The notes under the pieces are model-generated. The model ran no database searches, had not been told where the DNA came from, and worked only from the letters and a program-made list of their open reading frames with translations. From Planomicrobium soli (GTDB lineage: Bacteria; Bacillota; Bacilli; Bacillales_A; Planococcaceae), in contig NZ_PYAT01000005.1 of NCBI RefSeq assembly GCF_003014655.1, positions 1-64,000 of the forward strand: a DNA stretch of 64,000 nt, in the 5' to 3' direction. A program made the translations under genes and the position numbers. Numbering within the stretch: the stretch's first letter is position 1; every line of letters begins with the position of its first letter. This document shows positions 25,858-35,803 of the stretch, piece by piece.

Positions 25858-27683
25858 ACCTGTATGCCTCCCTTAGATCCCACTAAAGGAATCTTTACCA
25901 AAATTTCCGTTCCTTCTCGTTCCTTGCTTTCGATTTGCAGAGTGGCGTTCACTTTTTCCGCATCTTCGTTCATTTGAAGAATGCCGTAATGAGGTTCCTT
26001 CATGGCGGCTGTCATCGCCTGGTATAGCGAAAAGCCGATTCCATCATCTTTGACCTTCAAAAAAATATGGTCTTCAGCGTAACTTAATGAAACAGTAAGA
26101 TTTGAAGCTTTTGCATGCTTGATGCAATTTTGCATGCTTTCTTGAATGATGGAAAAGATCACTTTTTCCACCGGCAAGCTTAATTTGCTTTGATAGCCCT
26201 GGCTTTCAAAAGAGATATTGATTCCAACGTCGCTATTTTGCTTTACTTCAGCAATTTTCCTTTTTATGGCCAGATGAAGCCCCAGTTGTTCGGTCGGATA
26301 GGGGCGCAGTGCATAGATGGAATCCCGGATTTCTTTCAATCCGGCTCTAAGAATTTTGTTATTGTCGTTGATGAGCCATTGTGCATCTTTTGGGTGTGAA
26401 AAGATTTTTTTCGCGGCTGTATCATATTTCATAATTACCCCCGCTAAGATCTGGGCGATTCCGTCATGGATATCATGTGCAATCCGATTGCGCTCTTCCA
26501 GCAACAGCCGTTGTTCTTTTTCTGAAAACAGCATTTGTGTCTTCAAGAAAATAGCCAGTTGGTTGGCGATGGTGGCGATGGAATGGACATCTTCGACAAT
26601 AAAACTGTTGGTACGCATTTTTGCCATGATCAGGCATCCGACCTGGTCGTTGTCCAAAACCAAGGGAGCATAAACCAGTGCCTGGATGGTTTTATTGAAA
26701 TAAGGAGCAAGCGGCGCTTGTTGCAAGTCTTCTTTATTGAAAACCTTTAACGTTGCTACTTGGTTTAGTACTTCTAACTCCTGGAATTGATGCGGACTTA
26801 AATCAAGGGTCCCTTCTGAAATAGCGAGCTGCCATTTTCCTTTTTCATCTCGTGTGAATAAAAAGCTTTCTTCATAAGAGACTACTTCGCTTATTAATCG
26901 CTTAATGTCTTCTTCCCAGTCTTTCACGGGTATAACTTTGTTCAACTCCGATGAGAAATGGAAAAGTGCCTTAAGCCGCTGCTTGTCGGCACGCAAACGG
27001 ATGATAATCGAACTGATAATGGCAAGGAAAATTAAAGGAGACAAAAAGAAAAAATAAGAAAAAATATCCACGTTGCCGCGATTTTGATTGCCTAAAAAAT
27101 GAAGAAGAAAGCCATAAACTAACGATATGGAAAAACTTAAAAGTTCACCGCGCCCTTTTTCAAGCCAAATTGATAATGTATACTTTTCGGGACGCATCAG
27201 CAGAACCAGGTCAACGAGTAGATTATTGAAAAGATAAAATGATCCTAAAAACAGCAGGAATGACAAAACGATCGTTGCAGTTTCAGGGAAATCGAGCAGC
27301 GGCGTGATCCAGGTTCTTAATAAATGGGCCAGCGTTAAGCTAAGCGTCAACTGAGCCGGATTGAAAAAAACGATGCGGATTGGCCGTTTATTAAATAACG
27401 TTGTCAACAACACACCGATAAAATAAAGCAAGGTAACAATTTCTATCCCGTAGATTAAGTAAGTCAGGTAAATGACTGGAAACGTAAGGGAAGAATTGCC
27501 TTTTCGAAAAGGCATCGGAAAATACTCGCAAATGAAGATGAAAGCCAATAAAAAGAGCAATTCAAAAGGTTCATCAATTGCAGGCAGATGGAATAGCGCA
27601 TAAGCTGCAGTCGACCAGCCGAGAAAGGAAATTGTCATCATAAAAAGTGGGGCTGAATAATGCCGATAAGGTATTTGTTTCAA
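25854..27683 (-). CDS. Membrane sensor histidine kinase (HisKA_3, GAF)
   Basis: A 609-residue kinase. Residues 1-235 hold seven or so membrane helices without a large extracellular loop. A GAF-like domain follows at about 245-385, then the HisKA_3 dimerisation helix with phosphorylated H406 (AHDIHDGIAQ) and an HATPase domain (DDGIGF near 555). The start is TTG after AGGATGGG. It pairs with the overlapping NarL-type regulator. The signal is unknown; the GAF domain could sense a small molecule. Confidence 0.9.
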   Translation of the reverse strand: MKQIPYRHYSAPLFMMTISFLGWSTAAYALFHLPAIDEPFELLFLLAFIFICEYFPMPFRKGNSSLTFPVIYLTYLIYGIEIVTLLYFIGVLLTTLFNKRPIRIVFFNPAQLTLSLTLAHLLRTWITPLLDFPETATIVLSFLLFLGSFYLFNNLLVDLVLLMRPEKYTLSIWLEKGRGELLSFSISLVYGFLLHFLGNQNRGNVDIFSYFFFLSPLIFLAIISSIIIRLRADKQRLKALFHFSSELNKVIPVKDWEEDIKRLISEVVSYEESFLFTRDEKGKWQLAISEGTLDLSPHQFQELEVLNQVATLKVFNKEDLQQAPLAPYFNKTIQALVYAPLVLDNDQVGCLIMAKMRTNSFIVEDVHSIATIANQLAIFLKTQMLFSEKEQRLLLEERNRIAHDIHDGIAQILAGVIMKYDTAAKKIFSHPKDAQWLINDNNKILRAGLKEIRDSIYALRPYPTEQLGLHLAIKRKIAEVKQNSDVGINISFESQGYQSKLSLPVEKVIFSIIQESMQNCIKHAKASNLTVSLSYAEDHIFLKVKDDGIGFSLYQAMTAAMKEPHYGILQMNEDAEKVNATLQIESKEREGTEILVKIPLVGSKGGIQV

Positions 27684-27725
27684 GTAAAGCCCATCCTATT
27701 CTGTAAAGCATTCTATTAAATATTT

Positions 27726-27753
27726 CCGGGAACACAATAAATCGCGTTCCCGG
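27726..27753 (-). terminator. Hairpin downstream of the NRAMP-like gene
   Basis: Stem CCGGGAAC / GTTCCCGG with a 12-base loop, 14 bp past the transporter stop. The T tract on the minus strand is poor, so termination may be weak. Confidence 0.5.
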
Positions 27754-27766
27754 GAGTTTCTTTCCC

Positions 27767-28954
27767 TTATTTGAATAGCTGGGGAATCCCGTTCGACAAC
27801 GTATAAATCCCCATCCAAGCCATGGCAATAACGATTATTATGCCGACAATGGTCATCCATAATGGATGCTTATAGTCGCCGACAATTTTTTCCTTGTGGG
27901 CAGCCACCAGCATAACCCCTAAAGCGATAGGCAAGATTAGGCCGTTCAAGGATCCGACAAGGATAAGAATCAGCACCGGCTGGCCGATTGTTACGAAAAC
28001 GGCAGTTGAAATGATGATAAAACCGATAGTTAGCAGCCGGTGGTATTTGTCTAATGCGGGACTGAATGTACGAATAAAAGATACGGATGTATAGGCTGCT
28101 CCGACAACGGATGTAACGGCCGCCGCCCACATGACAACCCCGAAAATTTTATATCCGATATTCCCGGCAGCCAATTGGAAAACAGAGGCCGGTGGATTGT
28201 CCGGATTGAGCGTTAAGCCCTGGGAGACGACACCAAGAACCGCTAGGAATAAGATAATGCGCATAAGGGAAGCGATACCAATTGCATAAACGGAACTGCG
28301 CGTTACTTCCGGAAGCGCCGCTCTGCCGGTCAGCCCCGCGTCAATCAACCGATGGCCTCCTGCAAAGGTAATATAGCCGCCCACTGTACCGCCGACTAAG
28401 GTGACGATGGCAAAAATATCGATGGTATCCGGCACAAATGTTTTGACCACTGCTTCTCCAATAGGAGGTTGTGAGACGATCATGACGTAGACTGTCAAGC
28501 CAATCATGACAAAACCAAGTATTTGAGCAAAACGGTCCATTGCTTTTCCGGCTTCTTTGACGACAAAAATACCGATTGCCAAAACTCCACTTAAAAGGGC
28601 GCCGGTTCGTGGGGAAATACCAAAAAGCACATTTGTTCCAAGGCCCGCACCGCCAATATTCCCGATGTTGAAAGCAAGGCCACCCATGACTACCAGCAAA
28701 GCCAAAAAATAACCCAGGCCGGGCAGCACGTCATTGGCTATGTCTTGGGCGCGTTTTCCTGACACGGCAATAATGCGCCAAATATTGGTTTGAGCACCGA
28801 TATCAATAAGTACAGAAATTAAAATAACAAAACCAAATGAAGCGAGAAGAGTATCGGTGAAAACAGTTGTCTGTGTCAAGAACCCTGGTCCGATTGCTGA
28901 AGTTGCCATAAGAAAAGCCGCGCCGAGCAAAATGCTGCGGTTGGTGTTTTTCAT
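27767..28954 (-). CDS. NRAMP-family transporter (YcsG-like)
   Basis: A 395-residue integral membrane protein with about 11 helices. The N-terminus ATSAIGPGFLTQTTVF is the NRAMP signature, although the canonical metal-binding DPGN is not present in that form. In B. subtilis the equivalent YcsG is encoded beside ycsF-kipI-kipA, as here beside pxpABC. It may therefore carry a substrate linked to 5-oxoproline rather than a metal; this is inference. ATG 28954 is preferred (AAAGGAG eight bases upstream) over a GTG nine bases earlier. Confidence 0.85.
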   Translation of the reverse strand: MKNTNRSILLGAAFLMATSAIGPGFLTQTTVFTDTLLASFGFVILISVLIDIGAQTNIWRIIAVSGKRAQDIANDVLPGLGYFLALLVVMGGLAFNIGNIGGAGLGTNVLFGISPRTGALLSGVLAIGIFVVKEAGKAMDRFAQILGFVMIGLTVYVMIVSQPPIGEAVVKTFVPDTIDIFAIVTLVGGTVGGYITFAGGHRLIDAGLTGRAALPEVTRSSVYAIGIASLMRIILFLAVLGVVSQGLTLNPDNPPASVFQLAAGNIGYKIFGVVMWAAAVTSVVGAAYTSVSFIRTFSPALDKYHRLLTIGFIIISTAVFVTIGQPVLILILVGSLNGLILPIALGVMLVAAHKEKIVGDYKHPLWMTIVGIIIVIAMAWMGIYTLSNGIPQLFK

Positions 28955-28979
28955 GCCATTCACTCCTTTCGCAAATCGA

Positions 28980-29750
28980 TTATATGAACTCCTGTACTTT
29001 CAGCACATCGATGCCTGTATCGCGAAATGTCCTGGAAATTTCGACAGCAAAATCGAGCGCCGTCGCGCCGTCGCCGTGGATGCAAATAGTATCCGCTTGA
29101 ATTTCAATATCTTGATTTTCGACCGTTCGAACTTTGTTTTCTTTCACCATCCTTACCACTTGGCTAATGGCTGTTTGAGGATCAGTGATCAGCGCATTGG
29201 ATTGAGTCCGGGGTGTCAATGTGGCATCAGGTTGATAAGTGCGATCGGAAAATACTTCATTTGCCGTCCGCAATCCGATTTTTTGTCCGGCTTTAACAAT
29301 TTCACTGCCGGATAATCCGAACAAGACCAGCTCCGGATCAATCTTGTAGACCGCTTCAGCGATCGCCTGGGATAAGGCGGCATCTTTGGCTGCCATATTG
29401 TAAAGTGCGCCATGTGCCTTTACATGCTGCAAACGCCCGCCTTCTGCTTGGACAAAGCCGGCTAAGGCGCCGATTTGGTAAACCGTCAGATCATAGGCTT
29501 CCTGTGGGGAAATGGCCATATTGCGCCGGCCAAAGCCAACAAGGTCCTGGAGGCCAGGGTGGGCACCGATGCCGACGTTTTTTTCAAGCGCTAGTTGCAC
29601 TGTCTTCCGCATGGTTGCCGGGTCTCCGGCATGGAAGCCGCAAGCGATGTTCGCAGACGTCACATACTCCAGTATGTCGGCATCGTGGCCTAATGTGTAG
29701 GCTCCGAAACTTTCACCCATGTCGCAGTTCAAATCCACTTTATAATTCAT
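28980..29750 (-). CDS. pxpA: 5-oxoprolinase subunit A (LamB/YcsF family)
   Basis: One of three subunits that hydrolyse 5-oxoproline to glutamate with ATP. The 256 residues start [12 protein letters not shown] and include [12 protein letters not shown] and the C-terminal [10 protein letters not shown], all LamB/YcsF signatures. ATG 29750 overlaps the pxpC stop by 4 bp (ATGA) and has GGGAGG upstream, so it is preferred over ATG 29765. It is third in the operon pxpB-pxpC-pxpA-transporter. Confidence 0.95.
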   Translation of the reverse strand: MNYKVDLNCDMGESFGAYTLGHDADILEYVTSANIACGFHAGDPATMRKTVQLALEKNVGIGAHPGLQDLVGFGRRNMAISPQEAYDLTVYQIGALAGFVQAEGGRLQHVKAHGALYNMAAKDAALSQAIAEAVYKIDPELVLFGLSGSEIVKAGQKIGLRTANEVFSDRTYQPDATLTPRTQSNALITDPQTAISQVVRMVKENKVRTVENQDIEIQADTICIHGDGATALDFAVEISRTFRDTGIDVLKVQEFI

Positions 29751-30727
29751 TCCCATTCCTCCCATTTTAGCTGAATGCTGATTTTCAATTGCTGTATTCT
29801 ATGTTCCTGCTCGATCCACAGCCGCTGAGCTTCTTGGAGGGTGACTTCCTGGAAGCGAAGGCGGTCTCCAGGCTTGAGCTGTGAGACGAGCGGCAAGTCG
29901 ACTGAAGCAATCTGGCCGATTTTCGGATAGCCGCCGGTCGTTTGGCGGTCCGCAAGCAACACAATCGGATTTCCATCGGCAGGTACTTGAATCGAACCAA
30001 ATGCCACCGCCTCGGAAATCAACTCAGCAGGTTCTTCGAGCGCCAATGCGCCTCCTTCCAACCGGTAACCCATGCGGTCAGAGTTTGAAGACACCGTGAA
30101 AAAATCCGTAAAGGCACTTTTTCGGCTTTCTTCGTCAAATAATTCATAATGCCGTCCCTTCATCATTCGGATGACAGGGGCCGTTGAGTAACGCGGAGCA
30201 GGCACTTGCCAATCCGTGTCTTTGGATAAAGCTTTATCAAAGGAAGCAAGCTGCTTGGCAGGAGTAGGGTTCACTTCTACTCGGTCGCCGGCCTTTAATG
30301 ACCGCCCCTGAAAGCCGCCGATTTCCGCCCTTAAATAAGTGGAACGGCTGTTCATCAATTCAGGAACGGAAATGCCTCCGGATACAGCTAAATAACAGCG
30401 GCAGCCTGCCTTTGGTGCACCGAATGACAACGTGCTGCCGCCTTTGACAGCAAGTGGACGCCAGAAGTCAACTGCATGGCCGTCAATCTTAGGAGACAAA
30501 TTACCGCCGCATAAGGCGATGAACATGTCTCTCTCGAATTGGATCGTAGGTCCGACCAGAGTGACTTCAAAGGTTGCGGCATTCTCATCGTTGCCTACCA
30601 GCAAGTTGGCTAACCGGTGGGCATACGGGTCCATGGCACCGCTTGTGATAACGCCGAACTTTTGATAGCCATAGCGCCCTAAGTCTTGCACAGTAGTTTG
30701 AAGTCCGCCCTTAATGATTTGCAGCAT
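29747..30727 (-). CDS. pxpC: 5-oxoprolinase subunit C (KipA-like)
   Basis: The biotin-dependent-carboxyltransferase-like subunit, also called KipA in B. subtilis. The 326 residues open [21 protein letters not shown] and contain [13 protein letters not shown], both diagnostic, with [13 protein letters not shown] near 265. ATG 30727 sits behind AAGGAGGAAG inside the end of pxpB (17-bp overlap), a coupled start. Together with PxpA and PxpB it recycles the spontaneous damage product pyroglutamate. Confidence 0.95.
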   Translation of the reverse strand: MLQIIKGGLQTTVQDLGRYGYQKFGVITSGAMDPYAHRLANLLVGNDENAATFEVTLVGPTIQFERDMFIALCGGNLSPKIDGHAVDFWRPLAVKGGSTLSFGAPKAGCRCYLAVSGGISVPELMNSRSTYLRAEIGGFQGRSLKAGDRVEVNPTPAKQLASFDKALSKDTDWQVPAPRYSTAPVIRMMKGRHYELFDEESRKSAFTDFFTVSSNSDRMGYRLEGGALALEEPAELISEAVAFGSIQVPADGNPIVLLADRQTTGGYPKIGQIASVDLPLVSQLKPGDRLRFQEVTLQEAQRLWIEQEHRIQQLKISIQLKWEEWE

Positions 30728-31409
30728 GATCTTCCTCCTTCCATGCATAGTATTCGCTTTCTGTGATCTTCTTGAAGATGATTTTGTCGCCAGCCCGCAA
30801 TAAACTTGGCACTTCCTGGTCCGGGCGGAAAAGCCGGATAGGCGTCCGGCCGATCAATTGCCAGCCGCCTGGGGTTTCAATAGGATAGACACCCGTTTGT
30901 TTGCCGGCAATGCCTACTGTCCGTTCAGGTATGCGGAGGCGAGGTGAATCGCGCCGGGGCGCTGCGATTTTCTCGGACATGCCGCCAATGAAGGGGAACC
31001 CTGGGGCAAACCCGATCATATGGACAGAATAACTGCCGCTTGTGTGGATGTCGATAACTTCTTCCGGAGTCAAGCCATTATGTTCTGCTACAAATTCCAA
31101 GTCTGGCCCGAATTCTCCGCCATAGCAAACGGGAATTTCTACCGTTCGAGTTTCAGAAGCTGCCACTTCTTCTGGTTGCTGCAACAGTTCTTTCAGCTCG
31201 GCTTCCACCGTAGCATAAGAAGCTACCGTGGGCGTGTAAAATACCGCGATGGTCGTGAAAGCTGGAATAATTTCCAACAGCCAGCGGGGCTGTTTTTTTT
31301 CAAGAAGCTGAGAAATTGTCCGAACTTGGTTTTGCACTTCTTCGCTTATTTCCTGGCCGATTTCGATAATAATCGAATGATCGCCAAGCGGGGAAAAGGA
31401 GTAGTCCAA
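30711..31409 (-). CDS. pxpB: 5-oxoprolinase subunit B (KipI-like)
   Basis: A cyclophilin-like/allophanate-hydrolase subunit 1 protein of 232 residues. Signature segments are LGDHSIIIEIG at the start, VCYGGEFGPDLEFVAE near 118, the middle stretch with IGFAPGFPFIGGM, and ETPGGWQLIGRTP. In B. subtilis the homologue KipI also inhibits the sporulation kinase KinA. The start is TTG behind GAGGTGAG. It is first gene of the pxpB-pxpC-pxpA-NRAMP operon. Confidence 0.94.
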   Translation of the reverse strand: MDYSFSPLGDHSIIIEIGQEISEEVQNQVRTISQLLEKKQPRWLLEIIPAFTTIAVFYTPTVASYATVEAELKELLQQPEEVAASETRTVEIPVCYGGEFGPDLEFVAEHNGLTPEEVIDIHTSGSYSVHMIGFAPGFPFIGGMSEKIAAPRRDSPRLRIPERTVGIAGKQTGVYPIETPGGWQLIGRTPIRLFRPDQEVPSLLRAGDKIIFKKITESEYYAWKEEDHAANH

Positions 31410-31700
31410 TCGCTCACCTCATTCTTTGAGTATTCTGATTATAATGTTAGTATAAGGCTTTGCTCTGAGCGGGGAAAGTAGCAAGACGGTCAATTCCTAA
31501 GAAAGAAAAGAATGGTAGAAAAAGAAGTTGTTTGCAACAGAATAGCGCCTGCCATGAATGGTTATTTTTTTAACGTTCATACTAGGCAACAACATAATGA
31601 AATTCTGACGGCTATCCCGTACTATGAAGGTATAGAAGGAACTTTCTGACAACTTAAAGTAGGAAATAGGGCAAAGCATGAATAAGGGGGAGAGTGGTGT

Positions 31701-32840
31701 ATGCGTTCTTACTGGATGTGGCTTTCACTAACAGGTGTAACGTGGGCTTTGTCCCTCGTTCATTTTTCTGCTGAGTCAACCGAGATGGTGTGGCGCTTTT
31801 TAGGAAGTGCAGTATTTTTTAGTTTGTTTTTTTTGGCGCCTTTAGCCCATAATCGGCCGCTTCTTGCTGGTGTTAATATGACCACGGCTGCCTTGATGGC
31901 AATTGTGGTTCTGTGGCCAGAAGCAAATGAAGCGGAAAACCCTTATCCTTTGTTGGCTTTTTCGATAGTTGCAGGAAAAGCGGTATATCGGCTTCCACCG
32001 ATTTGGGCTTCTGGAGTAGGCGCTGTTTTGCTGATTGGAAATTTGCTTCCTGCGATATTCGGATACCCTTCATTTTCTCCAATCTTCATCGTCCTTTACA
32101 GCGGGTTGCTGCTAGCAGCATTTAGCTATTTTAAGAAAAGTCTTGTTAAAGAAGCTGAGCTGGAAGAGCGTAATGAGGCTCTATTAAGCGAGTATCGGAA
32201 AATGAAACGGCGTTTGCTGGCGGGTGAACAATTGGCGCGGCAAGAAGAACGGTCACAGATTGCCAGAGATATTCATGATTCGGTCGGACACAAACTGACG
32301 GCGCTTCTTATGCAATTGGAGGTTTTCCGTATGCAGACAGACAAGGAAACAGTAGAGCATGTCCAAGACTTAAAGGTATTAGCTAAAGAAAGTTTGGAGG
32401 AAACGCGAAAGGCAGTGAAAACACTGAAGCATGACGAAGAAGGAGGAGTATCTGCAATAATCGGTTTAATCAGGAAACTGGAAGCTGAAAGTTTTCTTCG
32501 TATTCAGTTTGCTGTTAAAGCAGGTGCTTTATCGGTGCAGTTAGGAAATAAGGAAATGGCGATTGTTTATCGGGCTGTTCAGGAAGCTTTGACGAATATC
32601 ATGCGGCACGGCCAAACAAGAGAGGCGGATATTATTTTTGAAGCTCCAGGCGGCAGCATTTTTCGTTTTATTGTCAAAAATGGCATTGCTGAGGATCATC
32701 CGTTTCAAGAAGGCTTTGGCTTGTCCTCTATGAGAGAGCGTGTTGAACAGGCCGGAGGACGATTAGAAGCAGGACCTCAAGGAAAAGAGTTTATTGTAAA
32801 AGGAACACTGCCTTTACTGAGGAAAGAGGGGGAGCCATGA
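31701..32840 (+). CDS. lnrJ: Sensor histidine kinase, LnrJ-like
   Basis: A 379-residue kinase with six hydrophobic segments (about 1-145), a short coiled stretch, the HisKA_3 helix with H192 (ARDIHDSVGH) and an HATPase domain. It is followed by a coupled response regulator and an ABC transporter with two permeases. This is the arrangement of B. subtilis lnrJK-lnrLMN (yfiJK-yfiLMN), which senses and pumps out linearmycin-type polyenes. Orthology is inferred from gene order and domain type; the inducing compound may differ. Confidence 0.82.
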   Translation: MRSYWMWLSLTGVTWALSLVHFSAESTEMVWRFLGSAVFFSLFFLAPLAHNRPLLAGVNMTTAALMAIVVLWPEANEAENPYPLLAFSIVAGKAVYRLPPIWASGVGAVLLIGNLLPAIFGYPSFSPIFIVLYSGLLLAAFSYFKKSLVKEAELEERNEALLSEYRKMKRRLLAGEQLARQEERSQIARDIHDSVGHKLTALLMQLEVFRMQTDKETVEHVQDLKVLAKESLEETRKAVKTLKHDEEGGVSAIIGLIRKLEAESFLRIQFAVKAGALSVQLGNKEMAIVYRAVQEALTNIMRHGQTREADIIFEAPGGSIFRFIVKNGIAEDHPFQEGFGLSSMRERVEQAGGRLEAGPQGKEFIVKGTLPLLRKEGEP

Positions 32841-33472
32841 TGATTCGTATTTTACTAGCAGAAGATCAAGCCATGGTGCGTCAAGGATTGAAAATGATGA
32901 TTGAAACAGATCCGGAAATTCAGGTGACTGGCGAAGCTGCGAACGGAAAAGAAGCGGTCGAACTTTGCGGGCTCCAATCTTTTGATGTAATCATTATGGA
33001 TGTCCGAATGCCCGTAATGGACGGGCTGGAAGCGAGCCGCACTATCTTATCACGCTGGCCGAAGTGCAAAATTCTAATATTAACCACCTTCAATGATAAT
33101 GAGTATGCGCTTCAAGCACTTAAAATTGGAGCGCGAGGCTATTTACTAAAAGATGCCGATGCTTTGGAGCTGATCCGGTCTATCCGCAGCTGCATGGCAG
33201 GAGGCCTCGTATTGGAGGATCATGTAGCCGCGAATATTTTGCCTGGATTGATCAGCCGGCCAAGTAAAGAACAGGTGAATAGATCATTGACACCCCGTGA
33301 ACTAGACATTATTCGCTGTATTGGGGAAGGGCGCAGCAACCGGGAAATTTCAGAAGAACTGGCATTGTCGATCGGAACAGTAAAGAATCATATAAGCCTG
33401 ATCCTGGAAAAATTGGAATTGCGTGACCGTACGCAAGTGGCGATTTATGCAATACGCCATGAGCTGGTTTAA
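32837..33472 (+). CDS. lnrK: Response regulator, LnrK-like
   Basis: A 211-residue NarL-type regulator. The receiver phospho-acceptor is D55 (VIIMD), with T in ILTTF and K in LLKDA; the LuxR-type helix-turn-helix is LTPRELDIIRCIGEGRSNRE onwards. It overlaps the kinase stop by 4 bp. A perfect 14-bp palindrome four bases after its stop codon is a candidate binding site for activating the downstream ABC genes. Confidence 0.85.
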   Translation: MMIRILLAEDQAMVRQGLKMMIETDPEIQVTGEAANGKEAVELCGLQSFDVIIMDVRMPVMDGLEASRTILSRWPKCKILILTTFNDNEYALQALKIGARGYLLKDADALELIRSIRSCMAGGLVLEDHVAANILPGLISRPSKEQVNRSLTPRELDIIRCIGEGRSNREISEELALSIGTVKNHISLILEKLELRDRTQVAIYAIRHELV

Positions 33473-33475
33473 AAA

Positions 33476-33489
33476 ATGACTGAAGTCAT
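33476..33489. promoter_or_regulatory. Candidate response-regulator operator upstream of the ABC genes
   Basis: ATGACT-GA-AGTCAT is a perfect dyad. The ACT-n-AGT core is like the sites recalled for VraR/LiaR-class regulators. It lies in the only gap that could hold a separate promoter for the ABC genes. Confidence 0.45.
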
Positions 33490-33514
33490 AGATAATAACA
33501 AAAATAATGACGTG

Positions 33515-33541
33515 AGACAGTGGGAGCACTGTCTTTTTTTA
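33515..33541 (+). terminator. Hairpin terminator between lnrK-like and lnrL-like genes
   Basis: Stem AGACAGTG / CACTGTCT followed by TTTTTTT. It ends the kinase-regulator transcript, or acts as attenuator for the ABC genes if their promoter lies at about 33476-33510. Confidence 0.8.
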
Positions 33542-33586
33542 TATACCCTGATTAGAACGAAGGCGGAATGAAGGGAGAAGGACGTT

Positions 33587-34519
33587 ATGCTCGAAACCGA
33601 AGAACTGAAAAAAGTATTTAAAGGAAAGATTGCAGTTGAAGGAGCGAATCTGTATTTGGACAAAGGCGAATCAGTCGGTTTGCTTGGGCCGAACGGGGCC
33701 GGGAAATCCACCACCATCTCTATGATTTCAACTTTGCTGAAGCCGTCGTCTGGAGATGTGAGGCTGTATGGCAAGAGCGTTATTAAAAACCCCGGTAAGA
33801 TGAGACAGGTACTTGGAGTGGTGCCGCAGGAAATTGCTTTGTATGGTGAATTGACAGCATACGAAAACTTAAAGTTCTTTGGTCGGATCTATGGACTTTC
33901 AGGAAAGGATTTGGAAATTTCTATTCAGCGGGTATTGGAGTTGGTCGGATTGGTCGATCGGCAGAAGGAAATTGTCAAAACGTATTCAGGGGGCATGAAG
34001 CGGCGCGTTAATATTGCGGCTGCCATGATGCACGAGCCGGAAGTTATCATCATGGATGAACCGACTGTTGGAATTGATCCGCAATCCCGCAGCCATATTT
34101 TAGAGATGGTCCGCCAGCTCAATCAAGAAAAAGGACTGACAGTGCTTTATACGAGTCATTACATGGAGGAAGTCGAAAGGCTTTGTGACCGGGTTTACGT
34201 TATGGACCATGGAAGAATCATCGCAAGCGGAACGAAAGAAGAGTTGAAAAGCATCTTATCAAGTGAAGAAACGGTATGGATGGAACTGGACCGGCCTTAT
34301 CCGGAATTTTTCAAGGAATTGCAATCGTTCGACGGGATTAGACAAGCAGCTGAAATTGGCAAAGGCATTAACTTTATTGTCCCGAAAGGCAGCCGTGTAT
34401 TGGGCAACCTCTTCCAAGCAGCAGAGCGCCATCGTGCACAAATCGTCAATGTAACGGTTCAAACGCCGACTTTGGAAGATGTTTTTTTGCATCTGACCGG
34501 CCGGAAACTGAGAGATTGA
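33587..34519 (+). CDS. lnrL: ABC transporter ATP-binding protein, LnrL-like
   Basis: A 310-residue ATPase. Walker A is GPNGAGKSTT (about 36-45), the signature is YSGGMKRRV, Walker B is VIIMDEPTVGIDP and the switch His lies in TSHYMEE. The C-terminal 80 residues are the extension common in drug-export ATPases. The two permease genes follow at 12 bp and with overlap, giving a three-gene exporter. By analogy with B. subtilis LnrL it powers efflux of a membrane-active antibiotic. Confidence 0.88.
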   Translation: MLETEELKKVFKGKIAVEGANLYLDKGESVGLLGPNGAGKSTTISMISTLLKPSSGDVRLYGKSVIKNPGKMRQVLGVVPQEIALYGELTAYENLKFFGRIYGLSGKDLEISIQRVLELVGLVDRQKEIVKTYSGGMKRRVNIAAAMMHEPEVIIMDEPTVGIDPQSRSHILEMVRQLNQEKGLTVLYTSHYMEEVERLCDRVYVMDHGRIIASGTKEELKSILSSEETVWMELDRPYPEFFKELQSFDGIRQAAEIGKGINFIVPKGSRVLGNLFQAAERHRAQIVNVTVQTPTLEDVFLHLTGRKLRD

Positions 34520-34531
34520 GGAGGAAAACCG

Positions 34532-35803
34532 ATGGGTGCTTTTTTGAAAAAAGATGTGCTGGTTCTATTGCGAGACCGGACAGAAGTAGCAGTGCTCTTG
34601 GGGATGCCGTTCATTTTGATTGCTATTTTAGGCTTTGCTTTGGGTGGTTTAATCGGAGGGGACACAGAGGTGCTGAAGATGCAAGTGGCCATTGTCCAAG
34701 AAGATGACGAAAAGCAAGGCATCGAACAGTTTGCTGCTGCTTTAAACAATTCAGGAATGTCCGCAGAACAGGAAACTGCACTTTTGGCAGTGGCTAAAGA
34801 AACAAGCCCTTCAACTTTGCTGCGTGGAATATTGGCCGATGGCAATTTAGGAGAACTGGTAACGACGGAAGAAATGGAAGCAACAGCGGCAGAAGAGGCC
34901 TTGAAAGACGAAAAAGTAGTAGCGATTTTAACGCTTCCTGAGAATTTTACGTTAGATGCTTTGCGGAATATGTTGCTTGGAATCGGTACTGGCAGCGAAC
35001 TACAATTGACAATTTCCGATTACGCTGCCACCCAATCCGATGTATTTCGCAACATTTTGGATGAGTTTGCTTGGTCATTAAGTTTTGAAAGCACAGTTTC
35101 TAGAATGGCTGCAGAAGAAGGGAAGGTTTACGGAGCGCCAAACTTTGAAGTCGGCGGCATTGAGGCGGTCTCGGCTGCAAATCCGATCAACTCAATGCAG
35201 TATTACACCATTGGCATGGCAGTTATGTTCTCGCTATTTGTGGCAGGAACGATTGGCAGCAAAGCTTTTGTTGAGCGGCAACAGTTTGTCTTCGATAGGA
35301 TCTTGCTCTCTGATCGAAACCCGCTGGTTTACTTGGGATCTAAAGCAATAACTGCAGCTGCCATTACATTTTGCCAACTGGCCATTTTGTTTGTTTTTTC
35401 ATCCTTGATCTTCCAAACTTTTGATTTAACGAATTTAAAACTTTGGCCAGGCATCGCTTTGATTGCTGCAGTATTCGCAATATGTGTTGGAACTTTGGCC
35501 TCTTTGTTGACGGCATTAACAATCCGTTTGAATAATGAAACCGTCAATTCAGTTTTTTCGGGCAGCCTCGTGATACTTTTTGCGTTTCTCGGTGGCAGTT
35601 TTATGCCGACAGAAGGAATGCCTGTATTTATACGGGAAGTTGGAGACTGGACACCGAACGGAGCTGCTTTGACAGCATTCTTGATATGGCTTCAAGAAAT
35701 GGAAATCAAGCCATTATGGGGAATGCTTAACCGTGTTCTTGCTACTTCAGCGCTTTTGCTTTTGCTGAGCCTCCTCCTATTTCCGAGAAAAGGGGCTGCT
35801 TGA
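34532..35803 (+). CDS. lnrM: ABC-2 type permease, LnrM-like
   Basis: A 423-residue membrane protein with one N-terminal helix (about 18-40), a large extracytoplasmic loop (about 41-225) and five C-terminal helices. This is the ABC-2 exporter topology of the YhgE/Lnr type. It follows the ATPase and overlaps the second permease by 4 bp. It most likely forms a heterodimer with that permease. Confidence 0.87.
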   Translation: MGAFLKKDVLVLLRDRTEVAVLLGMPFILIAILGFALGGLIGGDTEVLKMQVAIVQEDDEKQGIEQFAAALNNSGMSAEQETALLAVAKETSPSTLLRGILADGNLGELVTTEEMEATAAEEALKDEKVVAILTLPENFTLDALRNMLLGIGTGSELQLTISDYAATQSDVFRNILDEFAWSLSFESTVSRMAAEEGKVYGAPNFEVGGIEAVSAANPINSMQYYTIGMAVMFSLFVAGTIGSKAFVERQQFVFDRILLSDRNPLVYLGSKAITAAAITFCQLAILFVFSSLIFQTFDLTNLKLWPGIALIAAVFAICVGTLASLLTALTIRLNNETVNSVFSGSLVILFAFLGGSFMPTEGMPVFIREVGDWTPNGAALTAFLIWLQEMEIKPLWGMLNRVLATSALLLLLSLLLFPRKGAA

